NCBI RefSeq assembly: GCF_047495875.1
Contig: NC_092459.1
Location: 95,653,560-95,717,559, forward strand
From: Pithys albifrons albifrons
Lineage: Eukaryota > Chordata > Aves > Passeriformes > Thamnophilidae
Direction: 5' to 3'
DNA length: 64,000 nucleotides
The notes below the pieces were generated by a model. It had not been told where the DNA came from and did no database searches. It saw only the letters and a list, made by a program, of their open reading frames with translations. The translations under genes and the position numbers were made by a program. Positions 1 through 14,200 of this stretch are shown piece after piece (positions within the stretch are counted from its first letter, which is position 1; every line of letters begins with the position of its first letter).

Positions 1-3000
1 TTCATTAACTGACTCATATTAAGTGAACTCATTTCATATGTTATCATCAGTGCCCAGGTGCAGGCACACTGGAGTTACAGGGAGTTGTGGCAGTTGCTCA
101 CAGAAACGAGTTACACAACTGAACAGAAATGAGAAATGAGAACAGGCAATTTGCATGCTTGTGTAATAAGCAAATGATCAAAAATGGCTTAAATAAAGAG
201 AATTGATCACCTGAAAGCATTTTCATAAACATGCACACTAGACAAATGGTTTTGCCTGTAGAAAAAAAGGCCAAGCAATCAAAACATAATTACTGCAGAA
301 GCACATGCTATGTGGAAAACATCTCATGATAATTTAGGCCTTCAGGTCACAGTGTCAGGCCTTCTTCGACCATCTCTGATGATTATTCACTTCCAAGATC
401 TTCTTACTTATTTTGACCTAAAATTCATAAGGCTTGGTTTTTTGTGGGGTTGATTCGTGTTGGTTCTTAGCTGGTAGCATGTACATATTTGTTTCCACAG
501 AGAGACAGGAGGCTGGATCAAAAGATCTGTATCACTTGCAACAGAGGAGGATTGCCTATCAGAACTGTTACTGTAAGCTTTTGCTTACAGAGTAGCTGGG
601 ATCCTGTTCTTAAAATGCACAAAACCAGAACAATTCTCTGATTTAAAGAACTCCTTGCACTAATGATTAGTAAGAAATTACACATAGCTAAGTCTTGCTG
701 TAAGGTAGATTTTTGTTTAATTTGCATGTACGTCTCCATCATAGCTATCAGGCTCTTGGTAAGTATGAAGTTTTAAAGTTAATAAAAAATATTGTTATGT
801 TCTTATTTTGTTTGGTCTTTTTCAACTACAACTCATATTTCTAAATTTTAACCACAAGAAAGTACAAAAAATCAAAGAAAAAAACCCACTGGTGTTCTAA
901 AATGTCTGCCTGACTTCAGGGCTTTAAGCAAAATACTGACTATTTTTAGAGCTTCTGGTGGAAAGTTGTGAAAATTAGATATGTGAGACTATTGAAGTGT
1001 TATCACAGGGACTCACATATGGCACTTCTTCCTATTAAGAGGTTCTATGAAAATCTTAAAAAATAGCATCGTACGACTGGCCATGAGCACTGTGTTTTAG
1101 TGCTATCACATAGAAAAGTTCCTTGTTGATTGAATAAGAGTGGGAGTGAGTTCTCTGTAACACAGTCTTCAGAAACAGGGGAATTTTTTTTTTTTTGTCT
1201 AGAGAAGTTTCTCTATTGGCCATAAAAGAATTCAGATAATAAATAGTGTATTGGAAATAAAGCATGTACAATTGTTTGGCTACAATTTAAGTCCCAGAGG
1301 TTAACCTAGACTTTTTTTTTTTACTGATGAAGATATTCCTCTGTGGATGTATATGTTTCTAAATGGATTATAAAACATTTAAGAGATGGTTGCATTCATT
1401 CTCTTAACCTCTCCCCATATCTTCAAATATTTAGAGTGATATATCAGAAAATTAAGAATAAGGTTTTATAACTGCTGTATCACCACATTACTTGAAACAG
1501 GACTTTGTCTACGTTGTTAGGCGACTGTTGTGACAATTGTATGTTCACAAATATTGTCACTAACAAATCAGGTTTTCTGTGTAAGATTCCCATGATATGA
1601 TTTTCTAGAATATGGAATAACTACAACATATGATTTTCTTTTAAGGAATTCAATGGAAATATAAACAGTATGCCTCAAATTAATGATCTGAACTTGGCAA
1701 ATTTGTGTGCAACTGAGGGTAGGGAACTAAATAAATCAGTATCCTTTTTCAAAATTTATATCTCAGGTATTTATAATACTGCAGTCCATGGGGAAGAAGG
1801 AGGGATGAGGGAGAAAAATTAATTTCTAAAAAAATGTTACAGGAAATAAAATCAAACTCTAAAGATTATGTTATTCCCTCCTTAAGATCAATAAGTCCTC
1901 ATCAATTTCCTAATCAATAACTATTGATACAGTTGAGAAAAGATCCTTAATAGCCTGTTTGGTGACTGCTCTTAGAAAACTCATAAATAAGAAAAGAAAT
2001 TGGAGAAATGTAAACCTTCCTTCTTCTAACAATGGAACAAATTTTATACATTGAGGCACACTTGATTAAAACATCCTGGGGTCTTTCAGCGGCAATTAGA
2101 CTGATGCTGCACATGCATGTTTTGTGTGAGTGATGCTTAAAAGAGGAAGGATTAATGGGAACATTAATTTTCATGTATTAATTTACAGTAAAGAAGCTAT
2201 GTTCTATTTAAACCTTCTGGAACATTTCTGATACAATTATTCAATCTTTCAAGGAACTCAGGTAATTCTGGTTCAGGTTTGTAAGCACTTCCTTTTACCT
2301 GTTCAATCAGCTGCCCTTTGTAAAGTACTATGAAAATTTAAAACATGATATAAATGCCATGTATTGTAATTAGCATCTTACTAGTTTATTTTTATTTCTG
2401 CATTTAGTATTTTGGACAGGAAATACAGAGAGAGGACATATGTGTACTTTGGAAGAGAGTAAGTTATGACGAAATGACTTCTTCAGAGGACTCCTTAAAG
2501 ACAGCAATAAAGGAAATGCTTTACCTTAGAACAAAAGCATGGTGACTTCTGGATATTACATCACCAAATGAGGAACCCACAAGCAAGACATAATTTTTAC
2601 TGTAAGTACCACCACTAAAGACAAATACTTTATTTAGTTAAGCTTTACAGGTTCTAACCAGTTTCGATTACTTAAGATGGTGGACTAGAGTGTAGAACTA
2701 GATTAATTGATTAAGAATTAAGTTGGAGAAAATGCCTCAGTGACATATATACGTTTTCTAAATAAGGGTGTCTTATTTTAGCTAATGGTCTTTTTAAAAA
2801 AATGTTGATTTTGTAGCAAGGTCTGTTTAAATACACACTTGTGTATTTATTGAAGATTTGCTATATCTGCATGATATAGTTTAGGAAAATTAGATCAGTT
2901 ATCCAATATTTCATTACTGAGAATGCTTACTTGGGAAGCCAGAGATATCCTTAACTTTGCTGTGATCACATAAATCACTTATATACTGTACATAATTATT

Positions 3001-6000
3001 TATATATAACAATGTGATGATTAATTTGGAGTTTGGAAATGAAGAAACTGTTGAATAGAATGATCTTTATTCAAAAACTCTCACTTTAATGCTTTCACAT
3101 AAACATATTAATGTAAATAGTCCCTAACTAAGTCAGATGTTGGAAGTCCTTGTGTTTTTATTTGGGAATTAGTTGGAAGTCCTTGTGTTTTATCAGCAGG
3201 TATGGAAGTTATGACTGCAAAGTTTTCTCAGGCCCTGAGGATATCTCAGTCAAAATCAGAGAAAGAAAAAACTAATGCTTCAGGGCTCAGATCACATGAA
3301 AGTGGAAAATTTCTTTGCAGACCTCTATCAGACAAGGGACAGGGCTTTCTGAATTAGAGATGAGTGTTGTAAGCTACTAGGAAAAGCAGTTGGGTTCAGA
3401 ATATTTCCCTTGCTTTTATGTTGGTTTGGGGTTTTTTTCCACCCAGAAAAAATTTAGAAAATGCTTGCTTCCTTCCAATATGATGTATGAATTTTTTGTT
3501 TGTAAGTAGGAATTTTCTGCTTCTGCTTGGTTGTCTGTAGTCCTCACAGAGCATAAGGGTAAACATAATCTTGAGTAATAGTGTTCGATCAGGCATAAAC
3601 ATTTTGCCCCTTGTTTTACTTTCTTTCCTTTCTTCTCTCTCAGGGTTATCACTGTTTGCATATTTTTCTCTAGAGTAGTTTAACATTGCTTTCTAAGGCA
3701 TGTCAGACTCTTTCAATAACCTGTCAACCATTAGCAATACAGCTGAAGAATGAGTAGTTTGGCACCTTTAGGAAGCTGCTGAACTCAATTATTTATTTTT
3801 AAATACTAAAAACAAACACAACCATCACTACCACCAAGTTACTTTCTATCAGTTTTTGTCTCATAATTCTGAAGAGTTTGGAAGATACCTGAGGCAAGTT
3901 ATCCCGAGGTACCAAGACTGCTGAGTACCCAACTGCAGATGTTCCACAGCCTGCAGCACCGCTACAAAATAATGACAAATGAAGAATACATTTGCTAAGT
4001 CTAAAGGAGACCCCGGGCAGGTAGAATGTAAATGCCTATCTACAATTTAAGTAAGGCCCCAGGACCACCTGGGAAGGAAGGTGTTGCTCACTTTAGTAGG
4101 GTGCCAGGCAGGAATTGTATTTAGAATATTTACTACATAGAGTAACCTACAGTGCAGTCATAAATTAGAATGATAGAACACTAAAGAGAAAAATGTACTG
4201 TGTCAGTAATTTTCAACCTAGTAATGGAGCATAATGGAACAGAGCCATCATGCTATATTATGCAATCTGCATTTTATCAAATGTGTGTGAATTCAGTTAT
4301 TTGCTGTCTCTCAGGGGAAATTGCGCCAACTTAATATTTAAAAACAAATAGTATTTTTCAAAAATGAAGGAAAGGAAATAGTAACTGTCCCCTCTGAAAT
4401 GGAATTGTCATATAGAGTTTGTATTAGTAGAATATAAGCTTTTTCTGTATCTATCTGTGGCACTAAATCTGAAGGATATATTGGAATACATGATATTTAT
4501 GGGAGGAATGTGGGGGTAAATATTAGCCCTGAGCTGTACCACAAAACCCTTTCTCATGAAAAAAAAAGCATAATGCAAACAAGCCAAGATACAATGGGAT
4601 TTGCTTTGAAGGTTGTGTGTAATAGAAACTTAATATGTACATCTATGGGGTTATCAATGCTATTTCAGTGATTGCATGAGGGGTGTAACCAGAAAAGCCA
4701 AAATCTAAAATGAGAAGGATGAACTAAGAATAGAAATAAGGAAAAATCATAAACAGCCTAATAGCAAAAAACAGGACCTCAACTTCTTTCTGAGGATGCT
4801 GGAAAAGCTGAGATGAAAGTCTTTTAGGATAACAGAAAAAGAAAATGTTTTTGGTATTTCTAAATGCCTTAGAAATAGGTATTAATTTTGAAAGTGTAGG
4901 AGAAAGAGCAGGACGCTGTCCCAGAACTGGCAGTCACTAACTGTACACCTTGCAAATATTTTTGGAACATCCTAGATCATGCTCCAGCCAAAAGAATGCT
5001 GCTTTATTCTTATGTCTTCTGTTCCACTGATCCATTGGCCTTTAATATTTCCAGTTCTCAGATTAGTTAAGAAGCTGCATCAGTAAATATCAATAAATAT
5101 AGCCAGGCATTTGTGACCCCACTACAGCTGTAAGAACTTTGTTTGAGATAGAAATTAGTTCGTCATACCTATCAAGAATGAAGTAAAACAGACACACAGC
5201 ATGTTTGAGAATTTGAGAGGGATTGTGGTGAGAGAGATTACGTAGACTTTTCATACTTTTGTCTTAATATGACTTATTGACACATAAAATAAATGGTAGT
5301 TTAGTTTTCTTGTATATATAACTCATTCCCATCTAAATTAATAGGTAATCAAGAGAGATGATATACTTCCTATAACCACTTCTGGAAGAAAAAGGAACCA
5401 CTATATGCTGGCATACAAATTCATATAACATTCAACTCTATATAATGCTGAAATCTTCAGTATGATGTGGTAAGCCACAAAATAACAGGAAGTAAAATAC
5501 CTTTTTGGCTTCCTTCCACTCTTTTATTAATTACATTTTTTTTTTGACTAGTGGAGAGGAAAATGAAGTAGTCATGACCATTTTTCAGCAGTTTCATGCT
5601 TTGAGACAGTACTTGCTACATGAAACATGACAGTAAATGCATAGATTTGTCCATCTATGATTTTTTTATTTACTCAGAAAGAGCTCATCTTTCTAAAGGG
5701 AGGTCAGAGTGAGCTAGGAGAGGGATATTTTAATTCATGTGGTGTTTCCTCCAAAGATAAACTGCAGGGTCACAGCGAGATATAATAGTCAGTAGTCCAG
5801 GATTCCACAGCAGAACATTGCTGGGGTTTTTTTCTACTTCCTCTTTCACACCCCTAGGACTTTAGGCCGGGATCTAAGAATTCCTGTCCTAGGTGTTCCA
5901 CCTGCACCCTTTAACTAGTAGAACGCATGAAGTCTGGGCAGGATCTGGTTCCTGAAAATACAATGGATCTAAAATGTTTGGGCTAAATTGTCCAGTGTGA

Positions 6001-9000
6001 TTTTTCAGAATAGGCACTGAGTAAAAATTGCCTGTGACTTTTGAGTTTTGACCTCCTGAAGCATTGTTGCAATAGCCCTATCCTAAACCAAAATCAGACA
6101 CAGAACATCAACCTACCTTCAGTGTTCAGCTAAATGTTTGGAAGGTGGTGGAATTCAGCTTTTTAGTCACTGTTTATTCTTTATTAGCACTCCATGGAGG
6201 AAGTTGGTAATCTGTTCTCTGTAAATGACTGCAAGTGTGATAAATGAAATTCTGCCCTGCAGATGTGTGAGGATACAGCGTCAAAGTATGGGGTTTAGTG
6301 ATGTGCCCAAGGTGTTATGACCCATCAGTAGGGGCATTATGTTCATTACTGAATTCTTGCCAGGCTGAACAAAGACACTGGACCACCTGCCAGGATACTC
6401 TTGTGCTTTATCGTACAGTTGCCATTACTCCAGCAACCAGCCCACTGCTTAGACTCAAAAGGTGTTGGCTAACAAGACCTTAAATTCTACAATAGACTTC
6501 CACAAGTGGAGGTGGTTAACAAGCCCTTCGATTTTCAGTAAGTCCTCAACACCCATAACAAACTTCTCAAAGATGCTGTCTCACAAGGCACAACACACTT
6601 CCACAAGCTCTCCACTCCCACATCAAACTTCAGTATAGAGTACGGGGTAGAGTATGATAGTCATGCTTTGCCCAGGCAAAGCAAGGGAAGAGGGAAATAA
6701 AGGCAGAAAAGAGAGAGAGATAACAAAGAATATCACCTGTCCTTAGATTGTGTGTGGGTCCTGGTGTATGGATGGTCCAAAGCTGAGGTTGTGAGACAGA
6801 CAAATTGAAAGAGAGGAAAAAGAGAGCAAGGAGGCCCAATCCACTTCCTTTTAATCTGGTGCATGCCTCTCATGTAAACTAGATTTTTCACCATGGTTTC
6901 TTCCTACATGCACAGCCAGCCCTTTGAGCCCTCCTCCAGGGAGTGAGTCAAGGGGGAAGGACTGAGCTTAAGTTTCAAGATAAGCAGGCTCAGAACAGCA
7001 CCATGTTCAGTCTGTATGGTTTGGGGACGAAGAGAGAACATCTAAATATTAATCCAGACAAACTCATCTTTGTTGTCAGAAAGAGGGTGTGTGGTGATAG
7101 AGCTTTCTGCAGAGAGCTTTTTAACTCTCATCTCTGTCAAACTACACCAAACTAAGCTCTGTACAGCTCTGAAGCTTTCTATCCCTGTATACTTTACAGC
7201 ATTAAAGTACCTTTTGTGTTTAGAGTAAAGCAGCCTCACCTCAGTAAAATAAGAGAAAATCATAGCAAAATGAGCTCTGGGTTCTTACTTTAATCATTGT
7301 TACTGAAATGCTGATAATTTACAGAGTAATATTAAGTTTCTTTTCTTTATTAAACTTTAGTGAAATCAGCTCTCCAAAAGGAAGAGTATCTTTTATTTCT
7401 TGAGATAAATCTGTTGCACCACAGGGACACTGCAATCTAGTAATCAGTATCTTTTATTTTGTTTTTTCTAAAAAAGACTCATGTTTTGTGTTAGGAAACA
7501 GTTAAAAAAGGTTTTAATAATTGCTGTCTAAAATATTCTTTAACACACATTCTGCCAGAATCTGAACTCTCAGAACTGTAAGGAAAGACAGGCTGTTCTT
7601 AGGTCTAAAAGCAAAATTCCTTTGCCAGTCCATAATGTTTTAAACAGAAATCCGTTTAATGACTACATTTACTCCAGAAAAAATACGAAATTAAATTGCC
7701 AACTAGCAAGCTTGAAGCATCAAACTTTGCACATTTCTAGCTTAAAAAAAAAGGAAAGAGAATCTGTGTTTTTAAAAAGAAAAAGGACATCACTTCTTTG
7801 CTCCGTAGTGTCTTAAATGCTTTAACTAATGTCTGAGTTAAAAGGAATACATTTTTACCCCTATCTCTTATGCATAATAAATACCAAGTTCGATGGAGTG
7901 CCTGTTATTTTTCCTTAAATTGAAGCTGAAACGGCAGAGCTTCATTATTTGCCTGGAAGAATAGTCATTTTGTAGCAGACTACTTGGCATGAGGCCACAA
8001 AGTAGCACTTTTAGGCAGCTTTTTAGTTTGAAGTGTGGACTCACATCTTTGATTCTGGCTTATGAAATGGATTTACAGACAAACAGCAGTGAAAAAAGCC
8101 TACCTTGAAGTTCGCTTCCAGCAGGCAAGAAACTGTGTTCTAGAAATGTGTTGTCTGTGTAGGGCTTTGTTCATGTGTGAGGCCACAGGGCTGGTGACAC
8201 TCTAGAGTCAGAAAGAGCTCAGAGCAGCAAAGATGAACTCCTGTAAAGCTGGTTCATGTGCTCTGCCTGTTTTGGGTAAAAATGAGGATGATTAAAAGAC
8301 ACTTTTGATTTTAAACAAATGATTTAATACATTTATAGATCCATAATATTGCTTTTCATCTGAATGAGAAAACTTCTTGGAATTATGTTAAAAATTGACT
8401 ATTGTTAAGAGTCAAAGGTTGTGTTTATTGCTACAGGGTATTTGTTCTTGGAATGAATAGCCAAAAGAATTGTGATCCCTGAAAGTTAAATATAGTTAGT
8501 CAAATAATAGTCATCAAAACCTACAGGTTTGATTGTTGAGTGAAATTAAAGACTATTACCATCATCTGAAGTGCCCTTATTCAGGGGTTTTTCTGAGAGA
8601 TCAGTAGACCCCATCTTACTTGTTTAAACATTAACCTGACCTCTGTTAGATGAAGAAGGCCTGTTGCTGGTTTACATGCAACAACCCCCCATTACTTCTA
8701 TTTCATTTTGACCCTGCACATAAATACAATTTAAGAGCCCCAAATATATCCTAACATGTCTTTGCCTTTCAATTGAGTTTTTGTCTTAGTCTTGGAATCT
8801 ACACAAGTTAAAACAGTCACTTATTTAAGAACTTGATGGCAAAACTACAAAACTATCTTACTTACTTTGGAATCAGAATTCAGATTATAATGTGTTTTTA
8901 CTGAGGGTATATGGTGAGAAGGGAAGCCCAGAAAAGAATTAATATTTTTTTCACAAAATTAATTGCTAGTTTTATTTGTTGCTGCACTGGAACCATGTAT

Positions 9001-10639
9001 TGGACACAGATAGATCAGCTGGAAAGCAACTTAAGGGAGCTTATAACCTCACTTTTTCCTGCTACCTCATAAGTATATGTCTTTGCATATGAAATCAGTG
9101 GAATTCTATATCAACCTAGCAAACAGTTCAGAATTGATTGACAAATAGAGGAAAGCCTGCCAATCCTATGTTCTAAGCCAAAATATGTTGCTTTTTTTCT
9201 GTATTTAACATTAACCAAACCTTGCATCAAAGCTGAAAAAACTATTTTCATTTCATCTGCTTATAATAAAAGTATTATATGTAGACTATTTAGGAGAAAA
9301 ATTACTTTGTCTCATTCTCTCCTTTCCAGATTTGGAGTAATATATGCTGTATCATATTATGAATGTCTGTTAATACCAGAAAAAAATGTTTCTTAACAGT
9401 CATTTGAATAATGGAGCATTGCTTGCTGAACTGTTCATTTGAAAACTCATTGAGTTTCACAGTAATCACAGAATCTCCAATTTTATCATCCTTGATGTTT
9501 TGTTGTTCCGTTTTCATTTCCATCATGTTCCAAACCAGAAATGTATCACTGTATAAAAAAATATGTTGGTAGGTAGTAGAGAAAGGAAGGTGAAAGGTCA
9601 AATCTCTTGCAAACTGGTGAAACATGTAAATTAATTTAAATAGAAAGCACATTATTTGACCAGAGATAAAAAATGTGTGAGTTGTAGCATAACTTATAAA
9701 ATAGAGGATGTTGTCATTAAGAGTGCCTGTGACTGTTGAAGTTATGAATAAGGCAAAATTTCCACTGACTTGCCTTTAGATGTGTGCTGGGTTCTGACTT
9801 GGTTGAGGTAAGGGCATTTAATTGGATTTTCTTTGCTGTATGTAATACCTCTTTTATTTCTTCCCACTCTTAACAAACACACTCATACAAAGCAAAGACT
9901 CCTCACTGGGAGACACACCTGCATAATAATTTTATCTTGCTAATATTGCCATTATTCCCTCAAGTAGATCTTTCAATTTCCCCAACTACCATTTGCTTTT
10001 TATTTGCTCACAAAACTATGTAGCATATTGTGAGCACTTATATACATATAGGAAGGTTAGTGGCATGGTAAAGCAAGTGGTGCCACTATGTTTTGTTTTC
10101 TCAGACTTGTAACTTTACCTCTAAAGGACTCTTAAGAGGCTGCTGGTCTGTCCTCATGCCTTGGTGGACAAGGAAAGCTTCAGAGATGTTGCCACCACAC
10201 TAGGCATAGCAGGAGGGATGCAGGGACTGTACCAGATGTTGTGCAAATTGATCTTTGTCCCTTTGAAGACAGGAGATCAGATCATATCCCCAGCTATAAA
10301 TACATGGCTTGAGGTTGTGCAGCCTCAATAGCTCTGATGGTTGAATCTTCACCCCCTTTTTGGAGTGCTCTCTTAGTGTAAGTCAATGAGGCCATGGAAG
10401 CTGCTGATACACACATAGAGTAGAAGAGATCTGCCTTCAGAGCCAGTGTTCGTCTCACATGGACAAGACAGAGTCTTGAACATGTGGTTACATATCTGAA
10501 TGAGATTGTATTTGCTTCTGAAGAAGTCTAGACAGGCAGAAATTAAACATAGGACCTGAGGGCAATATTTTGAAAATCACTATTAACTTGTGTTACAAAC
10601 TTTTTATAAAGATATGCTACTTCCAGAGTAACATTGGCT
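1..10639. other. Non-coding 5' region, no gene recognised
   Basis: This AT-rich stretch has only short open frames on both strands, none with a protein family I recognise and none with a convincing exon structure. It contains scattered A or T homopolymers and one short local duplication near 3.14-3.19 kb. It is either intergenic flank of KCNK2 or part of an intron of a KCNK2 transcript starting further upstream. Mammalian KCNK2 is known to have more than one first exon, but I could not identify an upstream one here. Confidence 0.6.
3139..3192. repeat. Short tandem duplication, period 33 bp
   Basis: The 20-base word GTTGGAAGTCCTTGTGTTTT occurs at about 3,139 and again at about 3,172, separated by a short T-rich spacer. 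The two copies match over about 20-21 bases. This looks like a local replication-slippage duplication with no evident function. Confidence 0.8.
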
Positions 10640-11214
10640 ATTGCAAAGATCAAATTTGCAGATTGAGGCAGGTGATTCTGCCCCTCTACTCCACTCTTAT
10701 GAGACCTCACCTGGAGTACTGCATCCAGCTCTGGGGCCCTCAACACAGAAGTTACATTGGCCTATTGGAGTGAGTCCAGAGGAGGCCATCAAGATAATTA
10801 GGGGGATGGAGCACCTCTCTTATGAGCAAAGGCTGAGAGAATTAGGATTGTTCAGTCTGGAAAAGACAAGGTTTTGGAGTCACCTAATTGCAGCCTTCCA
10901 GTACCTGAAGGGAAACTGCAAGAAAGATGAAGAGAGGCTTTTTACAAGGGCATGTAGTGACAGGACAAGGGGGAATGACTTCAAACTGAAAGTAAATAGT
11001 TTTAGAATAGATACTAGGAAGGAATTCTTTGCTGTGGAGATGGTGAGACACTGAAACAGGTTGCTCAGAGAAGTGGTGGATGCCTCATTGTTAGAGTGTT
11101 CAAAGTCAGTCTGGATGGAACTCAGAACAACCTGATCTAAGTGGAAGGTGTCCCTGTAGGGTAGTTGGATCTTTAAGATCCCTTCTAACCCAGGACGTTC
11201 TATTATTCTATGAC
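10640..11214 (+). mobile_element. CR1 LINE fragment (3' end, sense on + strand)
   Basis: This is the 3' part of a chicken-repeat-1 (CR1) non-LTR retrotransposon, 5'-truncated as most copies are. Translated pieces match the C-terminal end of the CR1 ORF2 reverse transcriptase in broken frames: RPHLEYCIQLWGPQ near 10,700, then EQRLRELGLFSLEKTRF and SDRTRGNDFKLKVNSFR. Frameshifts and stops show it is dead. The 3' untranslated part follows, ending near 11,213 in the typical tail, where GATCTTTAAGATCCCTTCTAACCC (24 bases, 11,169-11,192) leads into short ATTCTATG-like repeats. CR1 makes no regular target-site duplication, so the 5' boundary is approximate. Confidence 0.93.
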
Positions 11215-14200
11215 ATACTGAAATGATATCTACTACTACTTCTTCTAGGAAAAGGTTTCTAGAATTTTCTTGAGGCCTTTTGTAGAATGCTGTGGAACTT
11301 CAGATAAGACATTGACTACTTTCAAATGTTATCATAATTATTGTGAGGAATTTTGAAGACCGTTGGTCAAGAAAAGTATACAAACTACAGCTGCATAAAT
11401 AAACTGGTCTGTGACTGAAACAGAAAGGTGTATATACAGAAATAACATGTTGAAAAATGATAGGTATCATCCTAATTTTGCTTTAATTGGGAAAACCCAA
11501 GTAAAGAATAAACTGTAAGAGGCTGGAAGCAAAATCCTATTAATGTATGAGTCGTTGCTGCTTGGATTTGATGACCTCTGGAATGTAATTTCCTATATGC
11601 AGAACAGTTGCAAGAAAATTACAGAGAAGGGCCTTACTGAAGAGCTCTGCTGAAGTAGCTCAGCCCCACGGTGGTCTGTTTTTCAGATTATGAGTTGTCA
11701 AGCAAAGAGAAAGGCAAGACACTTGGGAGGTGCTGCATGCTACCATTTCCCTTCTTCTTTGTATGTGCCACTTGGAGATGAGTCCTTTTTGAGACTGTGG
11801 CAATTGCCACTTGATGGGAGAGCTCTGGCTTTACAGTGGTTCTGTGAGCTCCTGAGAAGTGGCCAGCTCCTAGCCGGTGCAAAAAGTGCCACTGAGTGAA
11901 AGTAGAAAGTAACAGCCCTCTTCAAGGTGGGACAGAATTCTTGCCTTTAATAAAGTGTATGTTACGAAAGTAAAGTTAAATGCAAACCTCAGTTGGAATC
12001 AATAATGAAACTCAGTGAAACCAGTGTTTCACTACAGATATTTAACCAAACAGTTTGTCATTGCCTGGGCGCTGCACATGAACTGTGTTGCCATTTGCTT
12101 TTACAGCAGTTGTTCTGGTAATCTCTTATTTAGTTGCTAGAGCTGCTGCTTGGTTCCCTTCCTCTATAAATGCAGCCTGATATTAAAAACCCCCAAAGAA
12201 ATGGATCTGTAATTTGTGCCTTTTTACCAAGGGTAATAAAAGATTAATTTAATGAACATGGAATTGGAAGCAATGGCATACTTCTTGTTTTCTTTAAAAA
12301 ATATGCCATATATAAAAAATTTCATCTCAAAAGTCAATCCTTTAGGCATCTAAGAAGTAAAATTCTCCGAGAGAAGAAACCATATGTTACTGATCTTGCA
12401 AAAATCATATTTTTGTCATTCCATTAATCTTGTCTTCATACAGACTGTAAGGAGGCTGGTGTACTTATATTCAAGAATTTAATTCGGGTTTCTATGCATC
12501 TGAAATAAGTATCCATCAGAAGGGTACACCATCATGGAAAGCTCACCCAGACTGCTATTGTGTGGTAAAAAGAGGACATATAGACAAGGAACAAAGTCCT
12601 GTACAGAAGTTTTCTGTGAGTTACAGATGTTATTTCTTCTGTAGAAAACTGAGCACCTGTGAGAGGAAGAGAACATCTTCCTAAGTGAAAAGCCATAGAG
12701 TAGGGTGGCTTAAAAGATCAGATTTTAAAATGCCTCTCAACAGAGATATAATGACAGGAAAGAAAAATGCTTCTGTATCCAGGAAGCATGCTTATCAACA
12801 GGCTTTGCTAAAGTATTTGGGATTCCCAGTAAACCATAAAAAAACCTTCAGAAATCCTGTTTTTATATGCGAGTGGAGAACAGCTTCTTCACAAGAACTG
12901 TAGTATGTTTAAAGGAATAGAGAGACAGAACTGTAAAGGGACAGTTATAGCAGAATTGTTGATCCCTCCAGTTGTCTGATTTGAGAGTGTGCTGTAAAGC
13001 AGTCTCTACAACAGATCTCTAGGTGAAAAATCATCAGCTGTTAAGCAGAGAATCATTCCTTGCATGGGTTGGCAGTCCTCAGAGTTAAGAATGGGGAAAA
13101 GTCAACTGTCTTCTCTACTTAACTCGCAAACGTCCTTTCAAAATACTCCAGCTAGGCAGGCATTTGTCTGGCAACCTCTGTTTTGGCTTCTCAAAAATAT
13201 ATTCACTGATCCATTGGGTACTGTGCAATTTTAATTTTAAGCTAACATTAAAATGTGCATTAGAACCCTGTTTCCCATAATCTGTGGGGAAAATGATGAA
13301 GCGGGAACTTTGCTTTTACTGGTTTATTCAACATTGCAGAGTGCCTTACCCATGCACAGTTTTTCTGCATGGATGTAATTATACCCTGTACTTTAGCTAT
13401 GGGTGTCTTCTTGCATCACTGCAGAGATAGCATATAGAGATGTATGGCACTCATGAAAGACTGATGCCCTCATCCTGCTTGGTGGCAGACAACAAGACAG
13501 CAGGAATGCACATCTGACATCGAGGGGACAAGGCTGCATTTCTCTTCTTTGCTACCATGAGTTGGCTTTGATGAAAATTTTTTTGAGGTGTATTAAAATG
13601 TCTTTGATGACAGAAGCCAGTTTTTCAAGAAAAAAAAATTGCTCACAGGAAAGCACCAGTCTAACTGAAACTTCCCACGGGAACCTGCATTTTAGCTCCA
13701 CCATGGACATAATAGTGCAACTTCTTGGTAGTACAATGCTAGTTAAGGTGCTGGATTAAGCAGATTATTACTGTCTCTTGACTATTCAGTATTCCAGGTG
13801 AGGGTCATGACCTGCAGTTTAGCTCCTTTTGTGGGTTGTGTGAGCATCTTTTAATTCTTTATAACAACAACAAAAATTATTTTAAAAAAATATTGTCACG
13901 GTATGTGGGAGAGGGCATTCACATGTGTAGGAAATCCATCTTCTGACTACCTGTGCAGTCAGTGCATGCACTTCCCTCTTAGTTTAGCTTCAGCAGTTGC
14001 CTTTCTTTTTATTTCCTCCTCATCAGCATGTAAGTCCTACCAGCCTCTGATGCCCTTTGATGAAAAAAGGAAAGGGTATTATTTATCCAAAGTAAGACAA
14101 AAACCTCTTAAAAGCAGAGAAAATGGAGACAGAAAAATCCTGAAAACATTTAGATAACGACTTACAGTCAACCCATGCACAGTCTTCTGATGCATTTTCC

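Noticed and set aside
9302..9652. 116-codon open frame on the minus strand
   Set aside because: It has no known motif; single-frame openness in AT-rich DNA is insufficient without homology.
10543..11054. Apparent small proteins around 10.6-11.05 kb
   Set aside because: They are broken pieces and antisense shadows of the CR1 ORF2 end, not host genes.
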